This document shows, piece by piece, positions 38,602 through 47,530 of a DNA stretch of 64,000 nucleotides (its first letter is position 1; the number at the start of each line of letters is the position of its first letter). The DNA lies in contig NZ_BMIF01000001.1 in NCBI RefSeq assembly GCF_014641695.1, positions 434,001-498,000 on the forward strand, in the 5' to 3' direction. The stretch is from Nitratireductor aestuarii. GTDB taxonomy: Bacteria; Pseudomonadota; Alphaproteobacteria; Rhizobiales; Rhizobiaceae. The notes beneath the pieces were generated by a model that had not been told where the DNA came from, did not search any database, and was given only the letters and a program-made list of their open reading frames with translations. Position numbers and translations under genes: made by a program.

Positions 38602-39315
38602 TCACACCGCTTCCTTGGTCTCGACACCGCCAAAGCGACGGGTCCGGCTGCCGAACTCGGCAATTGCCTCGATCAGCTGCTCCTTGCCGAAGTCGGGCCA
38701 ATGGCAAGGCAGGAAGACAAACTCGGAGTAAGCCGCCTGCCAGAGCAGGAAATTGGAGAGGCGCTGTTCGCCGCTCGTGCGGATGATCACATCGGGATCC
38801 GGAATACCGCGGGTGTCCAGATGATTCCCGATCAGCTCGGCAGTAATGTCATCGGGAGACAGCGCGCCGTCGCGCACCTTGCAGGCCATGGCCTGAACAG
38901 CGCGGGTGATCTCGTCACGTGCACCATAGTTGAAGGCAATGACAAGGTTCATCGCCTTGTTGTTGGCTGTCAGTGCCTGAGCCTCGGCTAGCAAGCCGGC
39001 AATATCCGGCTCCAGCCCTTCCCGGCTGCCGATGATCTGGACGCGCACACCACTCCGGTGCAGGTCGGCCAGATCGCGCCGGATGAAGAGGCGAAGGAGA
39101 CCCATGAGGTCAGCGACTTCGGAGCGCGGCCGCGACCAGTTCTCCGAAGAAAAGGCATAGAGCGTGAGCCACGGGATCTGCAGATCGGCAGCAGCTCGAA
39201 TGGTCCGGCGCAATGCATCCACACCGGCCTTGTGGCCAGCGGTTCGGGGCAAGCCGCGGGCTTTCGCCCAGCGGCCGTTACCATCCATAATGATTGCCAC
39301 GTGTGAAGGCTTCAC
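38602..39315 (-). CDS. uppS: isoprenyl transferase (undecaprenyl diphosphate synthase)
   Basis: A 237-residue cis-prenyltransferase that builds the C55 lipid carrier of peptidoglycan and O-antigen. [10 protein letters not shown] near the N terminus holds the essential Asp (residue 11), followed by GHKAG and the late [20 protein letters not shown] block. The start is GTG (39315). It is 39 bases after frr. Confidence 0.96.
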   Translation of the reverse strand: MKPSHVAIIMDGNGRWAKARGLPRTAGHKAGVDALRRTIRAAADLQIPWLTLYAFSSENWSRPRSEVADLMGLLRLFIRRDLADLHRSGVRVQIIGSREGLEPDIAGLLAEAQALTANNKAMNLVIAFNYGARDEITRAVQAMACKVRDGALSPDDITAELIGNHLDTRGIPDPDVIIRTSGEQRLSNFLLWQAAYSEFVFLPCHWPDFGKEQLIEAIAEFGSRTRRFGGVETKEAV

Positions 39316-39354
39316 GGACGAAGTCCCTTTGTTGCCAGACCGTTCGCCCGCACC

Positions 39355-39915
39355 TCAGACCTGCATGATTTCTGCTTCTTTCTCGCTCAGAAGCTTGTCG
39401 ATCGTCGCGATCGTCTCATCGGTGATCTTCTGGACCTTGTCGGACTGCACTCGCGATTCGTCCTGGGTGATGACACCGTCCTTCTCGGCTTTCTTCAGGC
39501 CATCCATGCCGTCACGACGAACATGGCGGGCCGCGATGCGAGCGGATTCCGAATACTGGTGCGCGAGCTTGACGAGTTCCTTGCGGCGCTCTTCGTTGAG
39601 CTCCGGCAGCGGAATGCGCAGCGTCGTACCCTCGACGATCGGATTGAAGCCCAGGTTGGACTCGCGGATCGCGCGGTCGACGGCGCCAACCAGCGTCTGG
39701 TCCCAGATGGAGACCGAAAGCATGCGCGGTTCAGGCACGGAAACGCTGGCCACCTGATTGAGCGGCATTGGTGCGCCATAGGCCTGCACGACAACCGGGT
39801 CCAGCAGGTTGGCAGAGGCGCGGCCGGTGCGCAGCGCCGCCAGATCTTGTTTAAAGGCAGAGATCGCGCCTTCCATGCGTCGGCTGAGATCCTTGAAATC
39901 AATACCGTCGGCCAT
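39355..39915 (-). CDS. frr: ribosome recycling factor
   Basis: A 186-residue factor that splits post-termination ribosomes together with EF-G. The three-helix bundle is visible ([25 protein letters not shown] at the start; the LTEERRKEL-type segment reads [18 protein letters not shown]). Length is exactly as expected. It lies 18 bases after pyrH. Confidence 0.97.
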   Translation of the reverse strand: MADGIDFKDLSRRMEGAISAFKQDLAALRTGRASANLLDPVVVQAYGAPMPLNQVASVSVPEPRMLSVSIWDQTLVGAVDRAIRESNLGFNPIVEGTTLRIPLPELNEERRKELVKLAHQYSESARIAARHVRRDGMDGLKKAEKDGVITQDESRVQSDKVQKITDETIATIDKLLSEKEAEIMQV

Positions 39916-39933
39916 GCCAACCTCTCCTTACAA

Positions 39934-40674
39934 TTAAGCCTTGCCTGAGGCAGGTTCGTTCTCGACGATGGTACAGTGACCTGCACCGAGGAGAATATCC
40001 TTGAACCCACCCTCTTCGTGAATCGAGAAGACGATTATCGGAATGTTGTTCTCGCGCGCAAGCGCAATCGCAGCCGCGTCCATGATCGCGAGGTTCTCGC
40101 GCATGACGCGCTCGTGGCTGAGGCGCTCGTAGCGAACCGCATTGGGATCCTTGCGCGGGTCGGCCGAATAGATGCCGTCAACCTGCGTCCCCTTGAACAG
40201 GGCGTCCGCGCCGATCTCGGCCGCGCGCAGCGCTGCAGCAGAGTCCGTCGTGAAGAACGGGTTTCCGGTTCCGCCGGCGAAGATCACAACCTTTCCCTCA
40301 TTCATGTAGGCCGTAGCCTGACGCTGGGAAAAGCTCTCGCACAATTCAGGCATGGCGATGGCGGATAGAACCACCGCGTCGACGCCGAGCTTGACGAGCG
40401 AGGTGCGCAGCGCGAGCGAGTTGATGACGGTGGCGAGCATTCCCATGTGGTCGCCGGTCACGCGGTCGCCGCCGCGCGAGGCTACGGCCACGCCGCGGAA
40501 GATGTTTCCGCCGCCGATCACCACACCGACCTCAACCCCAAGTTCCCTTGCTGCGGCAATGTCACGGGCGATCTGGTCCACGACATTCACATCGATGCCG
40601 AAGCCCTGCTGCCCCATCAGTGCCTCGCCGGAGGCTTTTAGGAGAACGCGGCGGTATCGGGGTTTTTGTTCCAT
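39934..40674 (-). CDS. pyrH: uridylate kinase
   Basis: A 246-residue hexameric UMP kinase of the amino acid kinase fold. LLKASGEALMG, GVVIGGGNIFRG, the FAGGTGNPFFTTD stretch and the VDGIYSADPRKDP block are family markers. The start at 40674 (MEQKPRYRRV) has GAGG five bases upstream; the longer frame to 40812 runs into a repeat element and is unlikely. It sits in the standard tsf-pyrH-frr order. Confidence 0.96.
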   Translation of the reverse strand: MEQKPRYRRVLLKASGEALMGQQGFGIDVNVVDQIARDIAAARELGVEVGVVIGGGNIFRGVAVASRGGDRVTGDHMGMLATVINSLALRTSLVKLGVDAVVLSAIAMPELCESFSQRQATAYMNEGKVVIFAGGTGNPFFTTDSAAALRAAEIGADALFKGTQVDGIYSADPRKDPNAVRYERLSHERVMRENLAIMDAAAIALARENNIPIIVFSIHEEGGFKDILLGAGHCTIVENEPASGKA

Positions 40675-40771
40675 GCTGACCTCTTTGAGCATTGGGCTGT
40701 CACAGCGGAATACGTCGGGACCAGGAAACGCATCAGAACATTCGCAGGTAAATTCCCCGCAGCGCACCAGA

Positions 40772-40810
40772 CCGGCCGGAAACCGGTTCCCATTTTCCAG
40801 GAACTGCTCC
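40772..40810. repeat. RIME-like intergenic repeat, copy 1
   Basis: This stretch contains GGAAACCGGTTCCCATTTTC followed by CAGGAACTGCTCC. The second part recurs in reverse orientation at 58381-58400. The inner CGGAAACCGGTTCC is self-complementary. Such palindromic mosaic elements are scattered between genes in Rhizobiaceae; the assignment is from memory of the pattern, not from a search. Confidence 0.5.
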
Positions 40811-40868
40811 AAGGCGCCGCACCACGTGCAGAACCATGAGAGATCCGTCTTCCTACTGTCGCCTACAC

Positions 40869-40900
40869 GAAGGGCACCGCGTTGTCACGCAGTGCCCTTC
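40869..40900 (-). other. stem-loop between tsf and pyrH
   Basis: GAAGGGCAC pairs with GTGCCCTTC (nine pairs, extended by an inner GCG/CGC). It lies 25 bases after the tsf stop. On the minus strand it lacks a T run, so partial termination or RNA processing is more likely than full termination. Confidence 0.6.
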
Positions 40901-40924
40901 TTTAGTAACTGGAAAAAGCTGTGC

Positions 40925-41848
40925 TTAGCTCTTGACGGCGGCAGCCACTTCAGCGGCGAAGTCCGTCGTTTCCTTTTCGATGCCTTCGCCGAGTGCGTAG
41001 CGCAGGAAGGCTACGATCTTGGCCGGAGCGCCGATTTCCTTTTCGGCTTCCTTGAGGGCAGCCTCAACGGTCAGATCCGGGTTGAGAACGAAGTTCTGCT
41101 TGAGCAGAACGACTTCCTCGAAGAACTTGCGCATACGGCCTTCCACCATCTTCTCGATGATGTTTTCCGGCTTGCCCGACTGGCGGGCCTGATCCGCGAA
41201 GATTTCCTTCTCGCGGGCAACCAGAGCCGGATCGACGTCAGCGTCGGTCAGAGCGGCCGGGTTCGTTGCGGCAACGTGCATTGCAACCTGGCGGCCGAAT
41301 GCGCGGGCTGCGTCGGCATTGCCTTCGGTCTCAACTGCAACGAGAACGCCGATCTTGCCGAGGCCTTCGACAACGACATTGTGCACGTAGGATGCAACGG
41401 CGCCCTTCTCGACCGACAGCTTGGCGGAGCGGCGGAGCGTCATGTTCTCGCCGATCGTAGCAACGGCGTCCTTGATGGACTGCTCGACGCTCTTCTCGCT
41501 GCCCGGGTAGGCTGCAGCAGCAACGGCATCACGGCTGCCATCGGTCGTAAGAGCAACGCGTGCAACGTTGGTGACGAGTTCCTGGAAGGCTCCGTTGCGA
41601 GCAACGAAGTCGGTCTCGGAGTTGACCTCAACCAGAACCGCGCTCGTTGCATCGCTAGCAACAGCAACCAGACCGTCGGCAGCGGTACGGCCCGACTTCT
41701 TCTCGGCCTTGGAGATGCCCTTCTTGCGCAGCCAGTCGGCCGCAGCTTCAAGATCGCCGCCCGTTTCCGTCAGCGCGTTCTTGCAGTCCATCATGCCGGC
41801 GCCCGTCATTTCGCGCAGTTCTTTAACTAGTGCAGCTGAAACGCTCAT
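40925..41848 (-). CDS. tsf: elongation factor Ts
   Basis: A 307-residue nucleotide exchange factor for EF-Tu. The N-terminal UBA-like domain ([19 protein letters not shown]) and the [10 protein letters not shown] motif that contacts EF-Tu are present, followed by the two-part core. The start at 41848 (second of two ATGs) gives proper spacing to AGAGG. It follows rpsB after 114 bases holding two hairpins. Confidence 0.97.
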   Translation of the reverse strand: MSVSAALVKELREMTGAGMMDCKNALTETGGDLEAAADWLRKKGISKAEKKSGRTAADGLVAVASDATSAVLVEVNSETDFVARNGAFQELVTNVARVALTTDGSRDAVAAAAYPGSEKSVEQSIKDAVATIGENMTLRRSAKLSVEKGAVASYVHNVVVEGLGKIGVLVAVETEGNADAARAFGRQVAMHVAATNPAALTDADVDPALVAREKEIFADQARQSGKPENIIEKMVEGRMRKFFEEVVLLKQNFVLNPDLTVEAALKEAEKEIGAPAKIVAFLRYALGEGIEKETTDFAAEVAAAVKS

Positions 41849-41881
41849 CATCGCCTCTTTTATCTATTTGTTTAAACTAGT

Positions 41882-41948
41882 CATGGTTCCGAGAGGTTTC
41901 ATCCCGGAACCATGGCCTGAATTCTAGGCGGGAGGATTGCTCCTCCCG
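41882..41948 (-). other. two consecutive hairpins between rpsB and tsf
   Basis: Hairpin one pairs CATGGTTCCG (41882-41891) with CGGAACCATG (41905-41914), ten pairs. Hairpin two pairs CGGGAGGA (41929-41936) with TCCTCCCG (41941-41948), eight pairs and a four-base loop. Read on the minus strand, the eight-pair hairpin comes first, 14 bases after the rpsB stop; neither has a T run. Confidence 0.6.
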
Positions 41949-41962
41949 ATACAAGCTGGGTC

Positions 41963-42742
41963 TCAGGCGTTGGCTTCGTCGGCCGGCGCGTCAGCGAGCG
42001 TCGTCTCGATCGGAGCCTCTTCCGAAGCGCCGATGTCGAAGCCGAGCGAACCCTGCTGACGCTCGATGCCGTCGATGGCTGCGCGAGCGATCAGATCGCA
42101 GTACAGCTGAATGGCGCGCGCTGCGTCGTCGTTACCCGGGATCGGGAAGTCAACAACGTCTGGGTCGCAGTTCGAGTCAACGATTGCAACGACCGGAATG
42201 CCAAGACGACGAGCTTCCTGAACGGCGATTGCTTCCTTGTTGGTGTCGACGACGAACATCAGGTCCGGCGTGGAGCCCATGTCGCGGATACCGCCAAGGG
42301 CGCGGTCAAGCTTTTCACGCTCACGCTCGAGGTTCAGACGCTCCTTCTTGGTGAAGCCCTGAGCATCGCCAGCCAGGAGGTCGTCAAGGCGACGCAGACG
42401 CTGGATCGAGTTGGAGATCGTCTTCCAGTTGGTCAGCATGCCGCCGAGCCAGCGGGAGTTCACGTAGTACTGAGCGGAGCGACGAGCGGAATCAGCAACG
42501 ATGTCCGATGCCTGGCGCTTGGTGCCGACGAACAGAACGCGGCCACCACGGGCAACGGTGTCGGAAACGACCTTGAGAGCCTGGTGCAGCAGCGGCACGG
42601 TCTGGCTGAGGTCGATGATGTGGATGTTGTTGCGCGAACCGAAGATGTACGAGTTCATCTTCGGGTTCCAGCGGTGCGTCTGGTGACCGAAGTGTACGCC
42701 GGCTTCGAGCAGCTGACGCATGTTGAAATCAGGCAGTGCCAT
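41963..42742 (-). CDS. rpsB: 30S ribosomal protein S2
   Basis: A 259-residue ribosomal protein. [56 protein letters not shown] and the [12 protein letters not shown] block are all conserved. The C-terminal tail of about 30 residues is acidic and rich in Ala, a common extension in this clade. It is the first gene of the translation/envelope block, behind its own promoter. Confidence 0.98.
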   Translation of the reverse strand: MALPDFNMRQLLEAGVHFGHQTHRWNPKMNSYIFGSRNNIHIIDLSQTVPLLHQALKVVSDTVARGGRVLFVGTKRQASDIVADSARRSAQYYVNSRWLGGMLTNWKTISNSIQRLRRLDDLLAGDAQGFTKKERLNLEREREKLDRALGGIRDMGSTPDLMFVVDTNKEAIAVQEARRLGIPVVAIVDSNCDPDVVDFPIPGNDDAARAIQLYCDLIARAAIDGIERQQGSLGFDIGASEEAPIETTLADAPADEANA

Positions 42743-42782
42743 CTTTTATCTTCCTTTCCGGTTGAACCTCCGCGGACTGCAA

Positions 42783-42798
42783 GGCAACTCTCGTTGCC
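42783..42798 (-). other. small hairpin in the rpsB leader
   Basis: GGCAAC-TCTC-GTTGCC forms a perfect six-pair stem with a four-base loop 41 bases before the rpsB start. S2 is known to repress its own mRNA in other bacteria; whether this stem takes part is inference. Confidence 0.35.
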
Positions 42799-42863
42799 AC
42801 CGGTGGTGTTGACAGGATTTCTCCCTGCCAAATACCAAAAGCCCGCGTGTGGGATGGGCGCGC

Positions 42864-42892
42864 ATATATCGGGTAAAACCGGACAAGGCAAG
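42864..42892 (-). promoter_or_regulatory. promoter of rpsB-tsf
   Basis: On the minus strand CTTGCC (42892-42887), 17 bases, then ATATAT (42869-42864), a close match to the CTTGAC-N17-CTATAT housekeeping pattern of this class. Confidence 0.6.
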
Positions 42893-42953
42893 TGCCGGAG
42901 GCCGGCTTCGGCCATTTTCGCTTGCCGCTGGCGCTTCTCCGTTCGGACGACCG

Positions 42954-43787
42954 CTATTGCTTGGTGCAATCCTGATCGACGTCGTTCTTCGTGAATTCGA
43001 CGAGGCTGGCCGCCATGGAGTATTCCTCGTAGCGGATCACGATGTTCGTCTGGACGCCAGTCTCGTGCATCTGGAAGGTCACGTCATAGTCGCTGACGCG
43101 CTCGCCTTCCTGGTCAGTGTCCGGCTCGAAATAGGCCATCGTGACCGGCAGAAAGTTGTCGTCGCCGATATCGCCGAGGAGTGTTCTGGTTTCTGCGGCC
43201 TTGAGCGGCTTCGCCTTGCCGATAACGACAGAGACGGTGGTGGCGTCATCAACGAATTCGGTTCCGTCGAACACGGAGCTCTCATAGAAGCGCAAGCCTT
43301 CGCGCGCATTTTCGAGAATCTCGAAAACCTGGCCGCTCGGGAACATGGCGCCCGGACCGAACGTCATCTCCGCCTTCTCAGGCTTGGTGTATGCCACCTG
43401 AATGCCGTCGGCGGCGCGCTCCGCCGATCCTTCCACCTCTTCCTCAAGCTCCTGGTCCGAATAGGACTGGCTCTTGAACTTGAAGCTCTGGCCGTCAGCC
43501 GTCTCGAAGCTTTGAACCCGCCGGTCGAGCAGGCGCGGCCCCTCACTTGTCTCGAACTTCATCACCAGCCGGGATTCAGCGGTGTAGCCCTGACATGCGG
43601 AACCGGAAAAATCGAAGACCCAGCGTCCGGACAGCCCCTCGATGTCGGACGTGTCGCTGACGGAGGCTAAACTGACGTCATAGACCGCCCTATGTGGTAA
43701 TAGTGTCAGAGCCTCAGCCCTTACGGCGCCACAAAGAGTCACCACAGTCAATGTGGCGGCAAGAAGGCTATGACGCGTCACGCGCAT
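42954..43787 (-). CDS. eipB: EipB-like cell envelope integrity protein (DUF1849)
   Basis: A 277-residue periplasmic protein. The signal peptide ends near residue 24. DUF1849 features include LLPHRAVYDVSL after the signal, SGRWVFDFSGSACQGY and a near-terminal cysteine (DQDC). C65 and C274 correspond to the disulfide pair described for Brucella EipB, a spiral beta protein needed for envelope integrity. The start at 43787 has GCGGAG six bases upstream; the frame is open much further (43976). The gene stands alone upstream of rpsB and divergent from ridA. Confidence 0.88.
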   Translation of the reverse strand: MRVTRHSLLAATLTVVTLCGAVRAEALTLLPHRAVYDVSLASVSDTSDIEGLSGRWVFDFSGSACQGYTAESRLVMKFETSEGPRLLDRRVQSFETADGQSFKFKSQSYSDQELEEEVEGSAERAADGIQVAYTKPEKAEMTFGPGAMFPSGQVFEILENAREGLRFYESSVFDGTEFVDDATTVSVVIGKAKPLKAAETRTLLGDIGDDNFLPVTMAYFEPDTDQEGERVSDYDVTFQMHETGVQTNIVIRYEEYSMAASLVEFTKNDVDQDCTKQ

Positions 43788-43902
43788 TGAGAACTCCGCT
43801 TTGGAACGGTTGATCATGAATGACGCCCCCGGCCGGTAGACCCGAAGTCCTGAAGAATGCGGACTGATTCTGCAACCATGATTGGAGCAACAGGAGTGAT
43901 CC

Positions 43903-44367
43903 ATGTCAGAATCCATTGAGAAGCGCCTGCTTGAACTTGGTGTGGAATTGCCCCCGCCCGCTAAAGCTCTTGCCAATTACGTGCCGACCATGCGGGCTGG
44001 CCAGTTCATCTTCACGGCGGGTCAGCTACCATTCAAGGACGGCAAGCTGATGGCAATGGGTGTGCTCGGGCGTGAACTCGGCACGGAAGCAGGCAAGCTC
44101 GCCGCCAAATGGTGCGCCGTTAATGTGCTCGCTGCAATACGCAATTCGTTGGGTGGGTTCGATCAGCTGCGGCGGATCGTCAAGATCACCGTCTTTGTCG
44201 CATCCACACAGGAGTACACGGAGCAGCATCTGGTAGCCAATGGCGCTTCCGATTTTCTGGTTGCAGCGCTCGGAGAACGCGGCGAACATGCCCGGTCCGC
44301 GGTCGGAGTCGCTGTTCTGCCAATGAATGCTCCGGTCGAAATCGAAGCCGTCTTAGAAGTCGAGTAA
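43903..44367 (+). CDS. RidA-family protein
   Basis: A 154-residue YjgF/YER057c/UK114 protein. RidA proper hydrolyses reactive enamines/imines made by PLP enzymes; this longer variant belongs to the YjgH/RutC-like side, whose substrates vary. FIFTAGQLPFKDG, NVLAAI and the VGVAVLPMNAPVEIEAVLEVE C terminus are typical. The Arg that binds the substrate carboxylate is replaced or shifted in the EHARSAVGVA stretch, so activity is uncertain. It is the first of a plus-strand run. Confidence 0.85.
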   Translation: MSESIEKRLLELGVELPPPAKALANYVPTMRAGQFIFTAGQLPFKDGKLMAMGVLGRELGTEAGKLAAKWCAVNVLAAIRNSLGGFDQLRRIVKITVFVASTQEYTEQHLVANGASDFLVAALGERGEHARSAVGVAVLPMNAPVEIEAVLEVE

Positions 44368-44376
44368 ACGGCCATA

Positions 44377-45111
44377 ATGCCTGATCTCTCATGGCTCACC
44401 GCCAGGCCGATCGCCCACAGGGGTCTTCACGACCTGAACCGCACGCGCTGGGAAAATACGCTCGCCGCTTTCTCGGCTGCGATCGATCAAGGCTATGCGA
44501 TCGAATGCGACGTGCACCTTTCCGCTGATCGAGTGCCTATGTTGTTCCATGACGAGAGACTGGACCGCCTCACGGGAACCGGCGGATGCATCTGGGAGCG
44601 AACCGCCTCCGAGCTTCAGGCGCTGCGGATTGGCGGTACGGAGGAACACATCCCGACGCTGGAAGAGATGCTTGCGCTTGTTGATGGCCGCGTGCCGATT
44701 GTCATTGAGTTGAAGGGATCGCGCGCCGAGGGCCTCGTGGAAGAAGTCGTGCACCGCCTTGCCGCCTACCCTGGCCCCGTGGCGCTCATGTCCTTCGAGC
44801 ATGAGCTCATCCGCGATCTGGAGCGCCATGCCGGAGTGATTCCCTATGGCCTGACCGCCGAGAGTCGCGGGCTGGAAGAGCACAAGCAGCATTTCCATAT
44901 GCTCGGGCACGGGATCTCGTTTGTCTCCTATTCCATCGCCGACCTTCCGAATGCCTTCGTCAGGCACGTCCGCAACGAGCTTTCGATGCCGGTCATCACC
45001 TGGACGGTACGCGATGAGGCCGATGTAAGGCGCACCTTTGAGCACGCTGACCAGATGACCTTTGAAGGTTTCATGCCTTCGCTCAAGTCGGGTATGGCCA
45101 ATGAGCAATGA
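44377..45111 (+). CDS. glycerophosphodiester phosphodiesterase family protein
   Basis: A 244-residue GDPD-type TIM barrel. The catalytic set is present: AHRG (H14, R15), ENTLAAF, ECDVH (E43, D45) and FHDERLDRLTG with the second His; IVIELKG follows. There is no signal peptide, so it acts in the cytoplasm on glycerophosphodiesters or related lipids' head groups. It begins nine bases after ridA and overlaps the next gene by 11 bases. Confidence 0.9.
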   Translation: MPDLSWLTARPIAHRGLHDLNRTRWENTLAAFSAAIDQGYAIECDVHLSADRVPMLFHDERLDRLTGTGGCIWERTASELQALRIGGTEEHIPTLEEMLALVDGRVPIVIELKGSRAEGLVEEVVHRLAAYPGPVALMSFEHELIRDLERHAGVIPYGLTAESRGLEEHKQHFHMLGHGISFVSYSIADLPNAFVRHVRNELSMPVITWTVRDEADVRRTFEHADQMTFEGFMPSLKSGMANEQ

Positions 45112-46282
45112 CCTCACGTTGACCCTGCGTGTCCTCGCAAGCTTCTCGGAATTCGACCGGGAGGAATGGGAGCACCTGGTCGGAACCTCACACAAAGGTT
45201 CATCATCATCTTACAACCCATTCCTTTCATATGATTTTCTGCTTTCACTTGAAGAAAGCAGATGTGCCATCGGCCGGACCGGCTGGCTTGCCCAGCACCT
45301 TGCTCTTACGACGGAAGATGGAAGCCTGCTCGGCGCCGTACCCTGCTATCTGAAGTCGCACAGCCAGGGAGAATATGTCTTCGACCATGGCTGGGCGGAC
45401 GCCTACGAACGCGCCGGCGGTCGCTACTATCCAAAGCTCCAGGTCTCGGTGCCCTTTACGCCGGCGACCGGCCCTCGCCTCCTCGTCCGGGAAGGCTCTG
45501 ACGCCGCTGCAGTCCGGCAGGCACTCGCACAGGGGCTGAAGACGCTGGCCGGAAAACTCGACGTTTCATCCGTTCACGTGACCTTCGCCCAGCCTGATGA
45601 CATTCCAGCGCTGGAAAGCGAAGACTTCCTGCTTCGCACGGACACCCAGTTCCACTTCTTCAACGAAGACTACGGCAGCTACGAGGATTTCCTCGATACC
45701 CTCGCCTCCCGCAAGCGCAAGGCGCTGCGCAAGGAAAGGCGGGAGGCCGTCGCGCCAGGAATCGAGATCGAGCGGCTCACCGGCAAGGATATCACCGAGG
45801 CCCACTGGGACGACTTCTTCGCCTTCTACATGGACACGGGCTCGCGCAAGTGGGGTCGGCCCTATCTGAACCGCACCTTCTTCTCGCTCATCGGCGAACG
45901 CATGGCCGATGACATCCTTCTGGTCATGGCCCGGCGCGACGGTCGCTACATTGCCGGCGCGATCAACTTCATTGGATCGGATACGCTCTTTGGCCGCAAC
46001 TGGGGTGCGATCGAGCACCACCCGTTCCTGCATTTCGAGGTCTGTTACCACCAGGCCATCGATTTCGCGATAGAGCGGGGCCTCGCCAAGGTTGAAGCCG
46101 GCGCGCAGGGCGAGCACAAGCTTGCACGCGGCTATTTGCCCGTCACCACCTATTCAGCCCATCACATCGAGCATCCGGGTCTCCGAAGCGCGGTGGCCGA
46201 TTTCCTTGACGCCGAACGTCGTGAGGTTGATCTGATGGAGGAAGCGCTTAACGAGTATTCCCCGTATCGCAAGAGCGGCTAA
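45101..46282 (+). CDS. DUF482 protein, GNAT/FemAB-like
   Basis: A 393-residue protein of the DUF482 family, often labelled peptidoglycan biosynthesis/recognition protein. It shows a double GNAT-like fold: SYNPFLSYDFLLSLEES and GAVPCYLKSHSQGEYVFDHGWADAY near the N terminus, then SRKRKALRKERR and a C-terminal GVEAGAQGEHKLARGYLP-like block (here KVEAGAQGEHK). An acyl or aminoacyl transfer role is inferred from the fold. The start at 45101 (MSNDLT) overlaps the preceding stop, indicating coupling. Confidence 0.87.
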   Translation: MSNDLTLTLRVLASFSEFDREEWEHLVGTSHKGSSSSYNPFLSYDFLLSLEESRCAIGRTGWLAQHLALTTEDGSLLGAVPCYLKSHSQGEYVFDHGWADAYERAGGRYYPKLQVSVPFTPATGPRLLVREGSDAAAVRQALAQGLKTLAGKLDVSSVHVTFAQPDDIPALESEDFLLRTDTQFHFFNEDYGSYEDFLDTLASRKRKALRKERREAVAPGIEIERLTGKDITEAHWDDFFAFYMDTGSRKWGRPYLNRTFFSLIGERMADDILLVMARRDGRYIAGAINFIGSDTLFGRNWGAIEHHPFLHFEVCYHQAIDFAIERGLAKVEAGAQGEHKLARGYLPVTTYSAHHIEHPGLRSAVADFLDAERREVDLMEEALNEYSPYRKSG

Positions 46283-46361
46283 TGACTATCATGGCGTCAT
46301 CGGCGTCGATCTGATTCTGCCATCGCCTTTGCCCGAATTCAGTTGCCTGAAGGAACGTAGC

Positions 46362-46799
46362 ATGAGCTCACCCGTTTATGACGACAAGAACCCTTTCGCG
46401 ATGATCCTGCGCGGTGAACTGCCCGCTTACAAAGTCTACGAAGACCACGATACGGTCGCATTCATGGATATCATGCCGCGCACTGACGGGCATTGCCTCG
46501 TCATTCCCAGGAATCCCTCACGCAATCTTCTCGACGCAGAGCCTGAAACGCTCGCCAGGGTGATTGCAACGGTCCAGAAGGTGGGTCGCGCTGCGATGAA
46601 GGCTTTTGATGCGGATGGTCTGCAGATCGACCAGTACAATGAAGCGCCGTCGGGCCAGACCGTCTTCCACCTGCATTTCCACGTCCTCCCTCGCTACGAG
46701 GGCGTGGCGCTTCGTCCGCACGCGGGACAGATGGCCGACAAGGACCTGCTGGCCAGCCACGCCGAGAAGCTGCGGGCGGCTTTGGAGCAGACTACTTGA
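46362..46799 (+). CDS. HIT-family nucleotide hydrolase
   Basis: A 145-residue histidine triad protein. The catalytic HxHxH reads VFHLHFHVLP, and DIMPRTDGHCLVIPR is the second conserved block. HIT proteins of this HinT/Hit type cleave nucleoside phosphoramidates or dinucleotides. The start at 46362 has AAGGAAC upstream. Its stop overlaps the start of the next gene. Confidence 0.93.
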   Translation: MSSPVYDDKNPFAMILRGELPAYKVYEDHDTVAFMDIMPRTDGHCLVIPRNPSRNLLDAEPETLARVIATVQKVGRAAMKAFDADGLQIDQYNEAPSGQTVFHLHFHVLPRYEGVALRPHAGQMADKDLLASHAEKLRAALEQTT

Positions 46800-47530
46800 C
46801 GTGTGAATTACCATTCCTGGTCATCAACCTCGATCGCAGTCGCGATCGATGGAAGAGCATTGAGAACCAGGCCAAAGCAGCCGGTATTCAGCTTGAGCGG
46901 GTGCCGGCCGTCGACGGAAACGCGATACCCGACACAGAGTGGGTCAATTTCGACCGCAGGAAATTTTACCTCTGCCATGGGCGCCGGCCGATTGGCGCGG
47001 AATATGGCTGTTACATGAGCCATATTCATGCCCTGCAAAGGATTGTTGACCAGAACATCCCGTATGCCGTCATTCTTGAGGATGACGCCGGCATCCCACA
47101 AGACGCGATGAAGCGCCTGCAGGCGATCATTGACAGTGGCCTCGGGTTCGATGTCGTGAAGCTTTTCAATCACCGGACCAAGGGGTTTGTCACCAAGGCC
47201 AAGACGTCTGAGGGCGACGAGCTCGGCCGCTGCATCCACGGGCCGCTCGGCTCGTCCATGGGGTATCTGGTGACGCGCGACGGAGCGCAGCGGCTACTTG
47301 ATACCCTGCTCCCGATGTTCCTGCCCTATGACGTCGCACTTGAACGCGGCTGGAAGGGCGGAGTGCGGATCTACCTCACCCGTGAACCGGTCATCCGCCC
47401 TGCGCAGATCGCAGTCTCCACAATCGGCAGCTATGCCGGGACCAAGTTTCCCCGCATCCTGCGCATACCAACCGCCTTCTTCCGCGGCGTCGATTACCTG
47501 TCGCGCACGGTCTACGCCCTCAAGGGTTGA
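46796..47530 (+). CDS. glycosyltransferase family 25 protein (LPS-type)
   Basis: A 244-residue GT25 enzyme that adds a sugar, usually galactose or glucose, to lipooligosaccharide. VINLDRSRDRW at the N terminus, GAEYGCYMSH, and VILEDDAG with the DxD-like metal site are typical. The start is TTG 46796, overlapping the HIT stop; GGAG lies eight bases upstream. No ATG lies near. It converges on the O-antigen ligase with 11 bases of overlap, which fits an LPS-building pair. Confidence 0.85.
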   Translation: MTCELPFLVINLDRSRDRWKSIENQAKAAGIQLERVPAVDGNAIPDTEWVNFDRRKFYLCHGRRPIGAEYGCYMSHIHALQRIVDQNIPYAVILEDDAGIPQDAMKRLQAIIDSGLGFDVVKLFNHRTKGFVTKAKTSEGDELGRCIHGPLGSSMGYLVTRDGAQRLLDTLLPMFLPYDVALERGWKGGVRIYLTREPVIRPAQIAVSTIGSYAGTKFPRILRIPTAFFRGVDYLSRTVYALKG

